Source: Centroberyx gerrardi (Eukaryota; Chordata; Actinopteri; Beryciformes; Berycidae). From it: 64,000 bases of DNA. The notes beneath the pieces were generated by a model. That model was not told the origin of the DNA, searched no databases, and saw only the letters and a list, made by a program, of their open reading frames with translations. The position numbers and the translations under genes are program-made. Of the stretch, positions 24,801-39,764 are shown piece by piece (the first letter of the stretch is position 1; each line of letters starts with the position of its first letter). Location of the stretch: the NCBI RefSeq assembly GCF_048128805.1, contig NC_136010.1, forward strand, positions 15,665,980 through 15,729,979, read 5' to 3'.

Positions 24801-27800
24801 TTCCACCCTGCAGTGTTCAGCCATTACAGTCAGTGGTGACGCAGCCCCAGACTCACACAGCACACTGCAGACCCGTCACGAGACACAGCCAGAACAAAGA
24901 GCACACACTGTCATCTGAGAGAAAAACTCAACATGGATGAAAACACAGATGTCACCTCTCCACAATCCCTCAGAGGATTGTTGACTGGGAGAGTGTGATA
25001 TATGGAGCCATGTGCCGAGTCCCTGCTCCTTTTAGGACTCTGTCCCGGGCACCCAAGGGATCTCTGTGGCACTAGAAGCCTCAGGTGGGACACAGATGAT
25101 TTTTATGGGCATCATTAGACCACTTTGATGTGTGCTAGTGTGTGTGCATGTGTGTCTATACCCATTCACTCTACCGTGCGAACTTGTGAGGTGTAAATCC
25201 ATAAGGAGGAGCTCAAAGATGATGGCTATCCTCTGGCACTTTAATGATATATATGCTTGCCTTATACTCTATAGAGTCTGAAGGCGTAGAACACCCGTGT
25301 GCAATCACAGTGACTGTTTACAGGTTGAAATTCCTGACATGGTAAGTGTGAAGCAGAACCGGTTGGTTGACATCCTACACTGCCATGAAAAAAAGGGGGT
25401 GGATGTTCAGTGCAGACTGTGGAAGAAAAAAGTAAAATATCTGAAGAGAAAGGTGAACAAGGAGCTGAGTGGGAGGAAGTCATAGTGTTGCCCCTAATGA
25501 TAAATGAGAGTGAGATGAAGGCTTGGCCCACCTCGCCCTCACCATCCTCATCTCTCCTACTCCTTTCTCTCCCTCTTGCTGCCCAGAGAATCCATATTCT
25601 TGGCAGAGTTTGTTGCTCTGGCAGAGTGATGTGATGTGGAGGAGCAACACATCCTGACTCGGCCGTGTTGATAAGAAAGAGAGGACATTAGCTGTGAAAC
25701 TCACTACTCATGTAGAGAGATGTCTTCTTTGCTTTGGTGGGCAGATTAATGATTATTGAGGGTGTCTTTCTTATTGACTTTACTTTCTTATTACTTACAC
25801 TCAGCAGGCACCAAGATTGATTTTTCCAATAAGTTGGACCTGTCTTTTAACTGAACTGTTCTGGTGATTAATTGGGTAATCATTTAAGCTGTCTGGGCAG
25901 AATAATGTTGACATGTGTAGTAGAATGACTCTAAAATGGTGCCACAAGGAATTAATGCAGATAACCTCTGTGGTTAGAGAGGTAAACAGGGTCATCTTGG
26001 TTGGAGAAAAATGAAAAGCGGCCTAAATATATTATGTATAGTCCAAGCAATAAAACGCTATTTGCTGGCTACCTGCTAAAAGAAAAGTATCATCAGTGCT
26101 CAGCTTTAAAATAAATTGGGAGGAAATCAAGTGAATCATACTTGATTTAATGCTGGAGTGTTGTTTGGAGTGCATAAAGGGCTTGATTTGATTTCCATGT
26201 GGAGTGAAAGGGTGAATGTTTTGTCTCCAACTGGTCGTTAGGAAAATCAAGTTCTTCTTGAAGTGGATCTCAGATCATTCCCAGTGGCTGACTGCTGCCT
26301 GATGACTAATTGTTTCCCGAGCCCCATATTAGAGTCCCTTAATTGGTTAGAACAAGTCGGTCATTAACTTACTCATTAGAGCTTATTGTAGTGCTGAGAC
26401 CGCTGCGACTTGATCATGGCAAACTTCTTTAACTGCTCCCCGAGCCTCATCTTGGTCTGTAACATTATTCGATCTCATCAACACCAACGTCCTGACTCAC
26501 TTTGGTTCTTTAGAGATTCCATGGCACTTAGTGTCAGGGTGTCTCGGCACTAACCTCACTGTTCTGGCCAAAAATTCCCATCTGGCCCCACTATTCCTGC
26601 CATCTGCTCCTCTCCTGTCTAATTGGCCAGTCACGTTGACAGTTGTGAGGCCTCCAGTTTGAAATGGCCCACACACTGTTGTTGGATGGAAATAAGGAAG
26701 GTGAGCTGAATGAAGAGAAGAGGATGAGACGGAGCCACAGGGCTTCATAAAGCTCCGGGTTTAAACTTGATTCACCACAGTGCCTTTCTTTAGTGCCATG
26801 GCACTGTGCATCTCAGCAGTTTCCAACCAATCTCTGTGTTTAGAAGAAAGTGCTGACTGGCTTAGGATAGGGATCACTAGGAGAACAATATGCAGTTTAT
26901 GCTTAGTCAGAGGAAGACTGTTTCCCTTAAATTAAAAGTTGAATCCAGAGAGGAGTTGAATGAAAGAGGGAAACAGGAAAACAGAGGCTGTAGTCCTAAC
27001 GCAGGTGTATGGATTATTGCCAGGGGAGGGTGACAATGTGATGCTGCTGCTGCTGCTGCTGCTGGTGTTGTTGGTGCTGATTGTGGTTGTGGTTGGAGCG
27101 TGGCCTTCGCTGATGGACATGAGGAGAGCTGACTGTCGGGGAATCGTCTGCGGCGCTGCTGTGCCCCGAGGTTCAGCGCTGACTCTCTCCTTCGTGGTAC
27201 AGTCAGACATACTAATGGCATCATTACTGGGTTTCTGAAATGCCATTGTCCCACTCAACAAAATCTATACGCACACACACACAGTGCATACATACACATA
27301 TACATGCAAATATGCATGCGCACAGCACGTACACACATAAACAAACACACAGGTGCACACAAAATGCCCAAGGGAAACAGACTTGAACAGGCAAAATAAG
27401 AAATTGACGCATGCATGCACATATAATATATTTATAAACAGCGCACCCCTTAATGTAGCAATAATGAGATTTTGCTCCTTTCATTTCACATTGATATTTG
27501 CCAATGAATATTGCATACAGAGTGAAATATACAGAATACTTTTCTATTGCGCTGATAAAGAATATAGACCCACTGTAGCACTCAAGTTTATAATATACAA
27601 AAAAGCTGATATTGCTTTGACTTGCATTATAGTATAACCTAACCTGATTCTTTTCCAGATCTTAGATCAAAATTCAGCATTTTATCCAATTTGTCTTCTT
27701 TCCACAAGTCCATCTGTCTTCTTAAATCAGTTCATGACTTAACTTGGAGCCTCCTTCGACTCTAATACAATTCAAAAGTGCTTAAAAACAACCTGAAGAA

Positions 27801-28803
27801 TATTTTGCTTATATTTTAATGGGTATTCCATCATTGCAAAAACTGTTTGTTGTTGCTATTATGCAGTATGGCCACACTATCGATGCAAGAAGCAACTCTT
27901 ATGAGGAGGAAGAGGGATCATCAGCAGTTAAAGGAAGTTTAGCTTCCGGAAACAACAAAGCTGACATCAGCAGTAAGGGACATTGGCAGTCTCTGCATTT
28001 TAAGAAGCCAAATCCAAGCAACTAATCAATACCATACTGACGGTCATAAAATAACTTAAATTATGGAAAGAGGGGTTTTTTAGTGCACTTTAGAGGCATT
28101 GATGTCTACAATTTAAGTTGATTCCATTTCAAACAGTGTAAAAAGAACACTAGCCCCTGCAGACGATGTAATAATAATCAATATTGTCTGCATGATCCAT
28201 TAAATCTTCCATTTCCATGAGTTTTCAGCGTGTAATTAGTTCATCTTTGGTTTCCCCTAATGATTTTTGCGTCAGTCTTAACATCTTTGACGAAATGAGA
28301 ATGTGATGCAGGCAAAGCTGTTAACTGTTACACCTCCTTAGTGAAAACCACACGCTCAGAAACACACACCCAAATACTTATAGCCAATGGATCTGCTACA
28401 TTTCTGTACCACCTGCCTCTCATCAGCCCCCTCATCAAGCAGAATAAGATCAGCGTTAATCCACTTGTCTCAGCCCACGGCGTACCGACAGCGCTCCCAT
28501 CGCAGGCCTCTGTTGCTCCCTCAGGGCTCCCTGCAAGCCAAGAGAATAGAAAGGTGCTCACAGCCTACACACACTCCTTTATGTCTCCCTCTTTCTCTCC
28601 CTCCCGGACTATTTTTCAATTTTTGACACACATATACATCATTTTCCTTTCATTTTATTTTCCTGCGATGATGGCAAAGGAGCTGGACTTCAAAAAGACA
28701 CACACAACCCAGATGTAAGTGGTTTGACTAGATGTGGCAAGCATTGCATATATGTGTGTAAATATGTGTACAAGCCACATGTGTTTGTATGTGCATGCGT
28801 GTG

Positions 28804-28847
<44 letters not shown>

Positions 28848-30159
28848 CTATCCTGCTGGGAGGTCACTCAGTCCTGGGGGCAACAAATCATGTCCCCTTC
28901 ATTTTGTACTTGATTTGTATTTGTTTTCTTTCATTGCTCCCCGCCAGCATCCCAAATCTCTCTCTGAGTGTTTCTGATTGTGTTGTTCCATTGATGGCGG
29001 CTGCTGAGGTCTGCTCTCTCATCTGGCGGGGGAGTTCACTAACGTGGGGAGTTGTGGGAGTTATTTTGGCCGCATAGTCCTCCAGAGGACCATCGGGGGG
29101 ATCCAGTACCAAGGAGGTAATTGAATTTGAGGTTGCAGCTAATGATTTTTCCAACAGCGGGACATTCCCCCCTTTCCTGGGCACACAGTGTCATGCGAGG
29201 CCTGCGCTGAGCGTCTCTCTGGCAGGCCCTAAATCAGCCAGTAATGGCTTTGGACAAGCTAAGCACCTCTTAGTCTTTTAACAGGCATGATTTAATAGCA
29301 CTTGTTAACCCGACAACATATACAGTGCTTTCCATTTTGTATAGACTTATAGGCTTCGCTGCACGGATGTAAAACTAGATTAATTGCCGGTGGACAAGAG
29401 CTTCATTGTTTAAAACCAATTAGGAGCTATTGAACCTCCAACCTACAGGAGTGTGATGTGTTCAATGAGCTCAAGATATTACACCTTTACATATGGATTC
29501 CTTTATTGCCTTGTTTAGGTTATTGTGTCTTAAACTGCTAAAGAAATTTGGTTTACCAGTGATCTGCTCTAACATGACTGAGTGGGTCCTGACAAAAACC
29601 TGTTTAACCTCAGATTATCTGGTCAGGTTAGAGAGTGTGACTTGAGCATTTTATTCTGAGTTTGACCTCTGTCTGTATTATACAAAACCCCCTTCCAAAA
29701 TGTCAAATATTGACATCTTGACTTTAAGTTATAGACATTGCAGTAACATTTCTAATTAGCTTTAACACCAGTAAGGCTGTATTTCTTTACTACCCAAGTG
29801 TCCTTCACAGTAGTGTCAGTAGAAACTCTGGACCTCGTGTTGTCTTCGGCCCCAGACAGATGGACAGCTTTGAAGCCTGGCAGCTTCTAGTCTGACTGGT
29901 CTCCATTTATAGTTCAGTCAGGAGCAGGGGCTTCTCCCCTGGGGCCTGTCTCTCACCTCCATTGTTATCCTTTTATCCCTTTTATGTTGCTCCACATAAT
30001 CTCCATCTCACTCTCTGTCTTGTCTTTCACCAAATCTTATCCAATTCTCTATCCACTATCAGGCTATTTAATCCATTTGTTTCTCTTTCCAGCTTGGGAG
30101 CCCGCTCTTCTCACTAAAGGAGTGGGTATCATAATTATTCTTCTTACCTCACCCAACTC

Positions 30160-30162
<3 letters not shown>

Positions 30163-30214
<52 letters not shown>
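30163..30214. repeat. CA microsatellite
   Basis: 26 uninterrupted AC units. Confidence 0.95.
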
Positions 30215-30216
<2 letters not shown>

Positions 30217-31972
30217 TGACCCTCCCTGGTGCTGTGCTGTTACCCATTTAGGTTTATTCCCAGCTCTGTGCTACCTCTCCTGACCCTTCAACAGTACAAG
30301 CACAAAGCTGATGGCTAACAGGTTTTCCTCATTAGTTAATTATGTTTTGTGTTAATGTCTACAGCTTTCAGCTGTTGGCTGAATGGCTTTTAGGCTAATG
30401 GTAACTGATCGCCTCTGTACGCTGACCAAAGTTGCCCTTTTTTTGCACTTGTTGCATTGTCATGGCCATCTTTTACGTCTGACTGCATTCATTATTCACC
30501 CAGACAGCCAAGCTGGTGTTTGTCTTGGTGAGAATGCATCCTTCTGTGAAAGAGCCAGTCTTGTGAACTCCAGTGAACTCTGCTGTTACATCCCAGTGTA
30601 GTGTGGCTGGGGTCAGAGGCCGGTGGAGGAAGCTCTATTAGATGGCGACACCCACCTGTCTGTATGTAATCATACTCTTGCCAATAACCCTGCTGTCCTA
30701 AACATTATACTGCTCTCAGCCTGTAATCTTCCAGTCAGATGACGAACCACTAAAGCATGGAGGTGTAAATGATTCACAGAGATTTAGAAATTCAGTGGGA
30801 ACACCTGCAACAGCATTAGACTGTTACATACATACACAGTTAGATTCGCTCCCAATCTTTGTCTGACTTTGACTTGATCTATTGAAATCTGAACGATTTG
30901 TCTCATCTCATTGTTTGCTTCCTTTGTACTGTCACAGTTAATTTATATGTCTTTGTTAGCTTTGGAAAGACTGTGGTGTGAGTCATTATATGTCCATTGT
31001 TGATAGCATCGCTGCACAAAGGCACTGGTTTTCAATAAAGACTACAACAATGAAAGAGGGTGTCAAATGAATCATGCCTTCAGTGGCTACTCTCTCTCCT
31101 TTTTTGAATATGGGTTGGTACCCAACTCCAAATAGTCAATATTAGATTTCTACTCCATTAACCTGAGGCTTCAATGGCAAGTAGATGCCATTTTTCTGAT
31201 TGTGGATTTGACACTGGAGGACTTTTTTCTTGAATTTAGCAAGCCAAGCCAATACGTTTAGCTATTTCCCACACTTTCTGTTCACAGCACATCGATGTAT
31301 AAACTCTTAGTGTTGATGCGATGTTTCAAACAACTCAACCCTCTTCAAGCCTCTTAGGCCTGTCTGCTGTTTCTTGGGGAATAGTGTGATTCCTTAGTAA
31401 GCTACTTGCTCTATTCTCCCCCAAAGCTCCAATTTGCCCCTCATACTAACACATGCTATCTCTGCATGGCTGCACTGACAAAGCAGCCAGAGCGCTGTAT
31501 AGGGCCCAGACACCTCATCTCCAGATTGAACACCAAAAGACGTCTCTTTCATATGCATAACACTTTACGCATGCATGGAGAGCAGTAAATGCTTCCCATA
31601 TGGCTGAGTTCACACATTGGTCAGTCCTTCTGCGTTGGTTAAAAAAAAAATGTTTGCGCCTAGTTCGCTGCCAGTAAAAGAGAGATTATGGAAATATATT
31701 GAGATTTATAACATTATTTATTTCTGGAGAGAGAGTGCTGAGATTGTGAAATTCTCACACTGCTGTCCTATTGAAATCAAATTACCATCAGTCAAACGTG
31801 CCAGAAGAGGAAAAGGCCTTTCTTTACTTAGATCCCAACAAAAGACATCTTGCTGAATATATGCAATTATTAAATTCAAATAATTTTGCCACATGTGGAG
31901 TTTGTTATTGAACTGACCTGCTGCTTTTGTAACTCAATCACACGACATCACTGCTGCATTTTGTGCCATTGT

Positions 31973-32530
31973 CAGTGCTGGAGGTAATAATGACTTTGAT
32001 GTAATCATACTAAGTAATATAATGTAATTACTTTTTAAAATCAACCAGTATTATTACAGAGACTTTTTATGTAACACAAAGTTCCTCTCAGGATCATTAC
32101 ACTGCGGTGTCGTGCTGTATTGGCTGTTATATATTATGTAATATTTCAAAAGACAAAGCTGTTAATCAAATTTATGCTCTTTCATTTTGTCCTGAAGAAC
32201 ATATCCAAAGAAAATTTGAGCAGTGAAGTTACATCACTTAATAGTTTCTTTGTGGAAATCCACACATTACTTGATTTAATGCGAGAAAAGAGAAAATAAT
32301 TTCAGTCCGATGTGTCCTCTACGTTACTGAGTCTATGGCTGGGCAACACACAGCGCCTCATTTTTGAGTCACATGAATATATTTATGGAAGTAACTCAAA
32401 AGTTACATAACAAGCAATATAACATATCACTCTCTACCGTGAGTAACACTGTAATATAACGCAGTGCTTTGGTTGAAAGGTAAAATGTAACATGTAGTAC
32501 GTTTTTTTTATAGTAACTTCCCCAACACTG
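31973..32530. mobile_element. hAT-like MITE with imperfect 8-bp target duplication
   Basis: The element begins CAGTGCTGGAG and ends CCCAACACTG, whose reverse complement begins CAGTGTTGGGG. That is the CAG-type hAT terminus common in fish. The flanking octamers GCCATTGT (31965-31972) and GCCATAAT (32531-32538) agree at six of eight positions, consistent with an aged hAT target-site duplication. The 558-bp interior is AT-rich and carries repeated TAATGTAATTAC/GTAACACTGTAATAT-like words with no coding capacity. Confidence 0.7.
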
Positions 32531-32818
32531 GCCATAATGCTAACACTAGAATCCGTCGAAATAATGGAGCAGTCTGGAGGACCGACAGACATTTTCAGGG
32601 GGGTTCAAGCCCTTTTCCCTCGCAGCAGCAAGACGGCTCAGGGACACGCAGGACCTCTAATGCTACACCGAGGCTTTCAGAGCTATTACTGCTGAAGTGT
32701 TGTTGCATCACAGGAAAAAGGCTCGGCTATATGTGTTCAACTCCACTCTGCCGTGTTTCATGTGAAGAGACCAGTGGGAGGAAGGACGTGTAAAAATGCA
32801 TAGCAACAGACTCTTTCG

Positions 32819-32849
<31 letters not shown>

Positions 32850-33553
32850 TCTCTCACATACTCACATTAACACACACACACATGCACAGGCACGCGCACG
32901 AATATACACACGCCTGCGCACATATACCCCCAGCCACAAGGCTCTGTGGAATAATAATGGACCCATATTAAAGATTACACCCTCAAGCAAATGATGTAAA
33001 TGGCATCACACAACAGGAATTAGCCTCGGCTTGTGAATCACCGGCAGCAGTCATGGGAGAAGATGCGGCTGCCCAGCTGCACTTCTCCTCGTACAGTTCA
33101 CAGGCTCGGTCTGGCAACTGATGTGCTTTGTGTTGCCATTTCAGACAGCGTCACTCTCCTGTGGCTACATACGGCCCACTGTTCCTCAGCCTCTGCTGTC
33201 ACCGTACCTTATCACGCTTGTCTGTAAAATCATTTGCTAGAATGCCTACAGAGACGGGAGACTTATGAGTACAGGCAGTATCCATTTTTTCCCTCTTCTT
33301 CTTATTGAGACACAGGATCGCGGCTGTGCAGCGGTGTGAGTGCGATTCGCCTGTTGAAACCCTGCTATTCTATTTCAGGCCATCCCACACACAGTGGGAG
33401 AGGAGCAGGAATTTGTCACCCTTTAATTACAGCTTTCGAGTTCCCTGTGAAATTTTGTGCATCTGTAGGTAAGAGAGAGTCCTACTTTAGATTTCAGGAA
33501 CAGACCTCCGGCAATTACCACATCAGGGAGATGAACAGTAGTGTGTGTGCGTG

Positions 33554-33586
<33 letters not shown>

Positions 33587-34200
33587 ATTAATTGGTTCAG
33601 TTTAAGCATTTTGGTTCATTGCCTGTACTTTTGGGATCAATAGCTGCAGCACACTGAAAATTATGTCCTTTCAGCTATTGGTGACAACATTGTGTGAGTA
33701 ATGTAGACCGCCACTTGGAGTGTGTGTAATGTTCCCATTTAATATCACCAGTATTATCACCCACTCTGAGTTTGTCTCAGTCTGTTCTGCCAGCTGAACT
33801 GCAGAGCTTTATTCCTATAGGGTCATCCCCTTTCAATTAATTTCTTGTTAGTCGTGATCCAAATAAGCTGCTGTAAGAATTTAATCCTCATAATTGGATT
33901 ATGAGCTGATCGGCGCTGCAAGCGAGCTGTTTGTTATTGTAATTACATATTAGAGTTACATATTTCTGGTTTTGATGACCCATTGACGGCCAATCATAAC
34001 TGATCATTTAACGATCAGTTATTAGCCTTCATAGAGTTCAGCCTTCATAGAAAGGATGATTTCTAACAGCCAACAGGAGACAAGCTCTGATAATAGGAAT
34101 GCGCAGCACAGTGGCTGTTTTTCACACTTACCATCCTTTAGTTCCTGAGTGTCCTTGATGATGATTTTCTACACACACTTCCGAGGGCCACTGAACACTG

Positions 34201-34245
<45 letters not shown>

Positions 34246-34418
34246 TCCCCATGGACCTGCTGCTGTGCGCATTAGAAAGAAGAGAAAAGATGGAGGAATG
34301 AAGGACACAGAAGTTGCTTGAAAGATTGCATTTTAAAAGACTGAAATTTTCCATTCCCTCATCTCTAGGGGAACTAATTTGACACAGGAACCTGTTATCT
34401 TCGGCCTTCTTTTCTCTC

Positions 34419-34463
<45 letters not shown>

Positions 34464-36328
34464 ACGCAAACTACTTTATCATCCCCTGCATTTAGATAAA
34501 CGAATAACAAATTTCCTGCCGGCCTCTGCCACCCTTGTCATGCTGTTATTGAGTTTTTCCTTTCATTACATACATCGGTGTGGCGATGTGGCGGTGTGGT
34601 GTATGAGTGTGTTGGGCAGGGGTTACCGTAGTTACTCAACCAGCCTGACTCCATGGCGACCAGCTACTGTGCCAGTATACTGCATCGAAGGTTACCGTGC
34701 ACATTCGTTTCATGCTGTGTGAAATAATCCTCTCTTATTGGGAGGACAGGATGGAAGGCTGGAAGTTTGAGGATTGGGATGCGTGCGTGTGTGAGTGCGC
34801 GCGTGTGTGTGTGTGTGTGTGTGTGTGTGTAGGCGGGCTCTTGTGTGTGTCGATAACCCTTTATTATTAATCAGGGATAACTGTGAGTTCAGTGGGAGAG
34901 GGGAAAGAGGCCAATGGTTGACATTTTGGGCTGCTGTAAGTCCAGCAGGGAGGCTCACACACCACTGTTTGTGGAGCAGTGGGTTACTGTTGCCATCCTG
35001 CCCACAGTGCTTTGTTGTAATTCATCCAGACTCACTATGAATCTGTGAAAATGTCATAAAACATTTTGTTGCTCATTGTACCGTATTGTATAAAGGACAC
35101 CGCGACATTCTGGCAGATTCCAATAGGAGTATCATCGCTTTTGTTATCTAAAGATTAGTCATATTGCATCTCTGTTGGTGCCTTGCTGAGTTACTGAGAC
35201 ACACAGGATATTGCATATTTCAGCTCAGAGTGTGAATACAAACTATAACCACTGAGCATAATGAACATTTGCATCAGGAAACTGGTAACGGTGAGGAGAA
35301 CGATATCAGACCGCATCCATCTGTTGTCACGTAGAATTAATTATATCAACCGATTATATCTTATAGCGCTGCTTCTGTATCGGATCATTGTGATTAGAAA
35401 GTTTGGTGTACGTGAGGTGAGAGGTGCACCAACAAATTAGTATCTTAATGGACTGGGCGCCTATACAATGGGATATCCATATCAGTTGATGCAACCAATA
35501 GATACCAAAACATATTATTTTAACAAACATAACATTTTTTGTAAAAGCAAAACTATAATCTGATGAACATCCAAACCCTATTATGACACCACAAAGCACT
35601 TCCGGGGGTTTAGTAGATGTGAAAGGCACTTAGGCAGATAATTACGTTTAAAACTGCTCCATGAATGATTAGCAGAATATTAGCACTGCAGTTGGCCTCA
35701 GTGCTGAAAAACAAAAAAGGGGTCGTCATCATGTATCGTCATGTATGATGAAAGAGAAGAGAGAACCATATTTAATAGGGACACAATATTAATAGTTGTT
35801 TCAATATATTAATACAGTCAACCTTGCGCAACAACTGAACAGATATTGCCAAATTTATTATGCTAGAAAGTGCTACTTATCTATGTTTTATTGGTAATCT
35901 ATTTCATATTGCAATTGATAGTGATATGTCATTTTCATATTGGTATCTCTCGATAATTATATTCCATCCGCCATATCTGTCAAATTAATGAGTAAATGAA
36001 CAAGTTCTGTGTTGATATCACATGTGAGAAACTAAAGAATGACTTGTTTAGCTTAAATTCAACATTTAGTTTCTCAGCCTTTCATTCTTCTTTCATTGAG
36101 CTGCACAGCAGTCTGCTCCCCCAATAAATTTGCATTTCAATTTTTCAATAATTGACCTTTATGTACTTTGTCGCTTTATGCATTTGTCTGCCACAGTTCT
36201 CCCAATGTCCCCGGGGCATACTGTGGAAGTGTTTGATGTTTTACAGTGTTGCAGAAGGGGGGACACCATACGCCTGGGGGAGAACTAAATCACTATCACT
36301 TGTTTAACATTAGGAGCATATGTATAAC

Positions 36329-36335
36329 CACACAC

Positions 36336-36391
<56 letters not shown>
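36329..36391. repeat. CA microsatellite
   Basis: About 31 AC units interrupted by single G substitutions. Confidence 0.95.
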
Positions 36392-36392
<1 letters not shown>

Positions 36393-38734
36393 GAGCCAGC
36401 AGAAAACGTATGAGTAAAAGGCTTCAAACCTCACACTGTACTCTGGCTTTAATATTTCATTGGATGGGCTGAGTCTTTGAGATTGCTTTGTTGTTGAAAG
36501 GGGTGAAGTGCTGCCATTACCAATAGAGAGGAGTGAGTGACAGTCTTCCTATCTGCTGCATCTGATTCCACAGACTGGTTGTTTCATCCAGATAGTAAAA
36601 GGTTTAATAGCATTCATAAATCCTGAGCACTGCTGGCTGCTGAAATTACGCCTCATGCATTACTGCAGCGCTGTCCACCTTGCAATAGACAAAGGATGCT
36701 TAATTATTCTGGAAAAACAATCCAACACAATGGCTGTTTACGATGAAATAATTGCCTGCATACTGAGATTAGTTTTTTATGGTACAAAATGACATTCAAG
36801 TACCTGTTAGGGACAATTATATCCTCTTTTGTTCGACTTTTGTGTATTTCCGGTTATTGACTTAGAGTGGAGGCAAGAGTGAATGCATCAAATTACAACT
36901 CATTCAAATTTTCAAATTACAATTTTGAAAGTTTAGTACCGAATGCAATTTATCTAGTTCCGATTGGCACCAGTTCATCTTGTTGATTGCCAATATCAGA
37001 GTCGCAAAAAAGAAATGTGTTACGGGCCTCAATTTTCTGATGTTTTACACGGGCAAAGTTTTGCGCAGGGACTGAATCATTGCAGATAGCATGGGGAAAT
37101 TCTCATTAACCTTGACACAGTGGTAATAGGTAAAGAGATCAAAATGTGAGCTATGCGTCATGTTCTGTGTCACGGAGAGCGCGTAGTTGGTTTCGACTGG
37201 TGCTGCTCTCACTGTGAAGAGTTAACAGAGCCTCGGTCAGGCTGTGTGCTTCAGCCGAGCACCTCCTCTCATGTCAGCTTTTACATAAATAAGAGCTTTT
37301 TCTCTCCATCACTCCCTCTCCTTCTCTTTCTTTCTCTCATGCACACCCACACAGAGCCTGTCAGAACCACATGAGGATGGGAGGAGGAAGGAGGGAGGTG
37401 GGTGAAGCATGACACGTGAAAAAGGAAAAGCGTTGCTCTTAACACTGCATCTACAGCCCTCTATCTATTGTTTCTCCATTTTTTCTCTCCCTCTCTTCTC
37501 AGATTCAGCATGTACTCAGCGGTGGTTTCTCTCTCGTAACTCTGAGCTTTTGTGAATTTAAATGTAAAGCCTCTTCACATTGTTCTCAAAATGAATCTAT
37601 TGTCATCACGATGGTCTTGATGTTGGTTAATCTCCTTCTTTAATTTGTGTGTAAACTGTGCTTCATCGTCACAGACGTCACAGACTGTTGATGGGAACTG
37701 ACTGAAGCAGAACCAAGCTGATAATGCTAACACTAAACAATTCAATCTTTTTGTCATATAACCATCAGGGTCCGTCATGATGTATGATCAGTAAAGGATG
37801 ATAACCTTACATATCCTTATCCATTATATAACCATTGTAGAGGTTTGTCAGGGAGAGACAGCTTGAAAGGTAGATTCATGTTTCCCAGAAGAAACAGGGA
37901 AGCAGCGATTGAAAGAAAAATATTATGTCTCTCTCAGTTCAGCTGTTCATCCTTTTCTCTTTGTGTTGTGAATTCACAGCTAGTCAATAAAATCGTATGT
38001 TTCTTCTGTCCCTGGCAAATGGGTGTCGTTCAAGACGATGCACACCAATTGGTTGCCAAGGCAACTTGCAGAGTTTTTCCAACTAACCTACAGTTGGCAG
38101 ACTGCTGCCTCACTGAGGGAGGGTTTGGACGAGTAGGCTTCCTCTTCATTTTCTGGTCACTATATATGGTTAAAATAATAATATTATTATTAATATGATG
38201 ATCATCATCATCATTTTAAATTCATTATTTGTTCCAAAAGTTAAAAGAGGTGAAAAAGGAGTGAGGAAGGCACAAATCAACAAATGATCTTACCTTAACA
38301 GCAAGGTACTAAGGGAGACAAATTGTAAATTAGGCCTATAGGTTAAGCTGTTGTCCATACACTTATTAACTAAGCAAGTCATGTTAAATCAGCATGACAA
38401 TATTATGTGAAGGCAGTAAGATTGTTGCGCATTGCCTGTCTGTTCAATCCAAACAATTATCATATTTTACTGAAATAATTACAATATTTCTAATAGGGTG
38501 CAATTATTAATTTCCATGATCCTGCGGAGAGAGAGGGAGAGGTAATCATACCTCTTAACATCACGCATCGCAATAAAAATACATTTGAAGGCATGAAATA
38601 CAAGAAGATGGGACTTGGCACACCGTGGCTCATCCTTCCTACAAAGACAAATGTCAGGTTATTTTCGCTCCAGCTATCCAAACACAATATTGAGGAAAAT
38701 TGGGGGCAATTTGGGATGGATTGGAAGATGAGTG

Positions 38735-38900
38735 TCATCTTCCAATCCGAGAGTGTGCAGGTTTGCATTCCAACCAATCTCCACACCAGCCGATTTCACC
38801 GATCAATGCCTCCTCTCTGCTTGAAGGTGTGTTGATCAGGGAAATCACCTGGTTGGAATGAAAACCCTCCATGGCACACGGTTGCCCATCCCTGTTGTAG
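38735..38900. repeat. Interspersed repeat relic with internal inversion
   Basis: AGGTTTGCATTCCAACCAAT (about 38759) is opposed by GGTTGGAATGAAAACC (about 38852), followed by GGTTGCCCATCCCTG. This arrangement resembles the end of a common vertebrate hAT-derived repeat. The boundaries are not clear. Confidence 0.35.
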
Positions 38901-39764
38901 ACCATTACAAGCTGTTAATTACCACTAATTAACAGACCTTGAACCCTGAATCCTCTCATGGCTGTGCTCAAAAATATAGAAGAAGATGCTTTCTTCACCA
39001 TCACACATACTGCTAAAGAAGTATATACATGAACTGATGATAAATACAGGATGATAAAACTTGGAACACCATGGTTCCTCCCTCTGTCAAGATAAAGATT
39101 TTATTTTTATTGGACAAATGAATAGATGACATTGATAAATTAGATTAAATGAATTCCAAAAAGGTATTGTCTCCTGCCCTTCCTCTACTTTCTCTATGGA
39201 TAAAAAAAAAAAAACCTTAAATATGACTTAGAAACATGTCAACATAAAATAAATAACATCATGGGGACAGAAACTCTTGAATGTACATTACATCTATCAA
39301 AAATGCATGGAGAATTAAAGAATTGATCGTCCTATTTGAGTAACTATAAAAGAGGCACTCTCAGCAAGCACAACAACAGTCAGCCACAATACAGTCCAGC
39401 TCTATCAGGATGTACCAAGATGTACCAAGCCACAGTGATGTGACTGGAAAGTGTGAAGAAGCGAATTATAAAAAAAACATTGGGCATTGTGTGTTCACCT
39501 CGAGGAAGGCAAACAAGTTACAAAAATGTAGAAAATTAGAAAGTTGAAAAAAAGTAGAATCGTTCTTTTCCCCCAAATATGTATTACCACTTCTTTTTGA
39601 AGCATGAATTACCCAGAAGTTGCCTCCTCCAGGAAACAGAAGTTAACAACTTGGAACGGCTCTCCTCTCTCCTTGTGTTGCTGGGGAAGAACAGAGGAGT
39701 GTGTGTCATGACTAACCGCTCGGCCTGGCGAGTGTGTATTACGTCAAAACTCACACACTCATCA

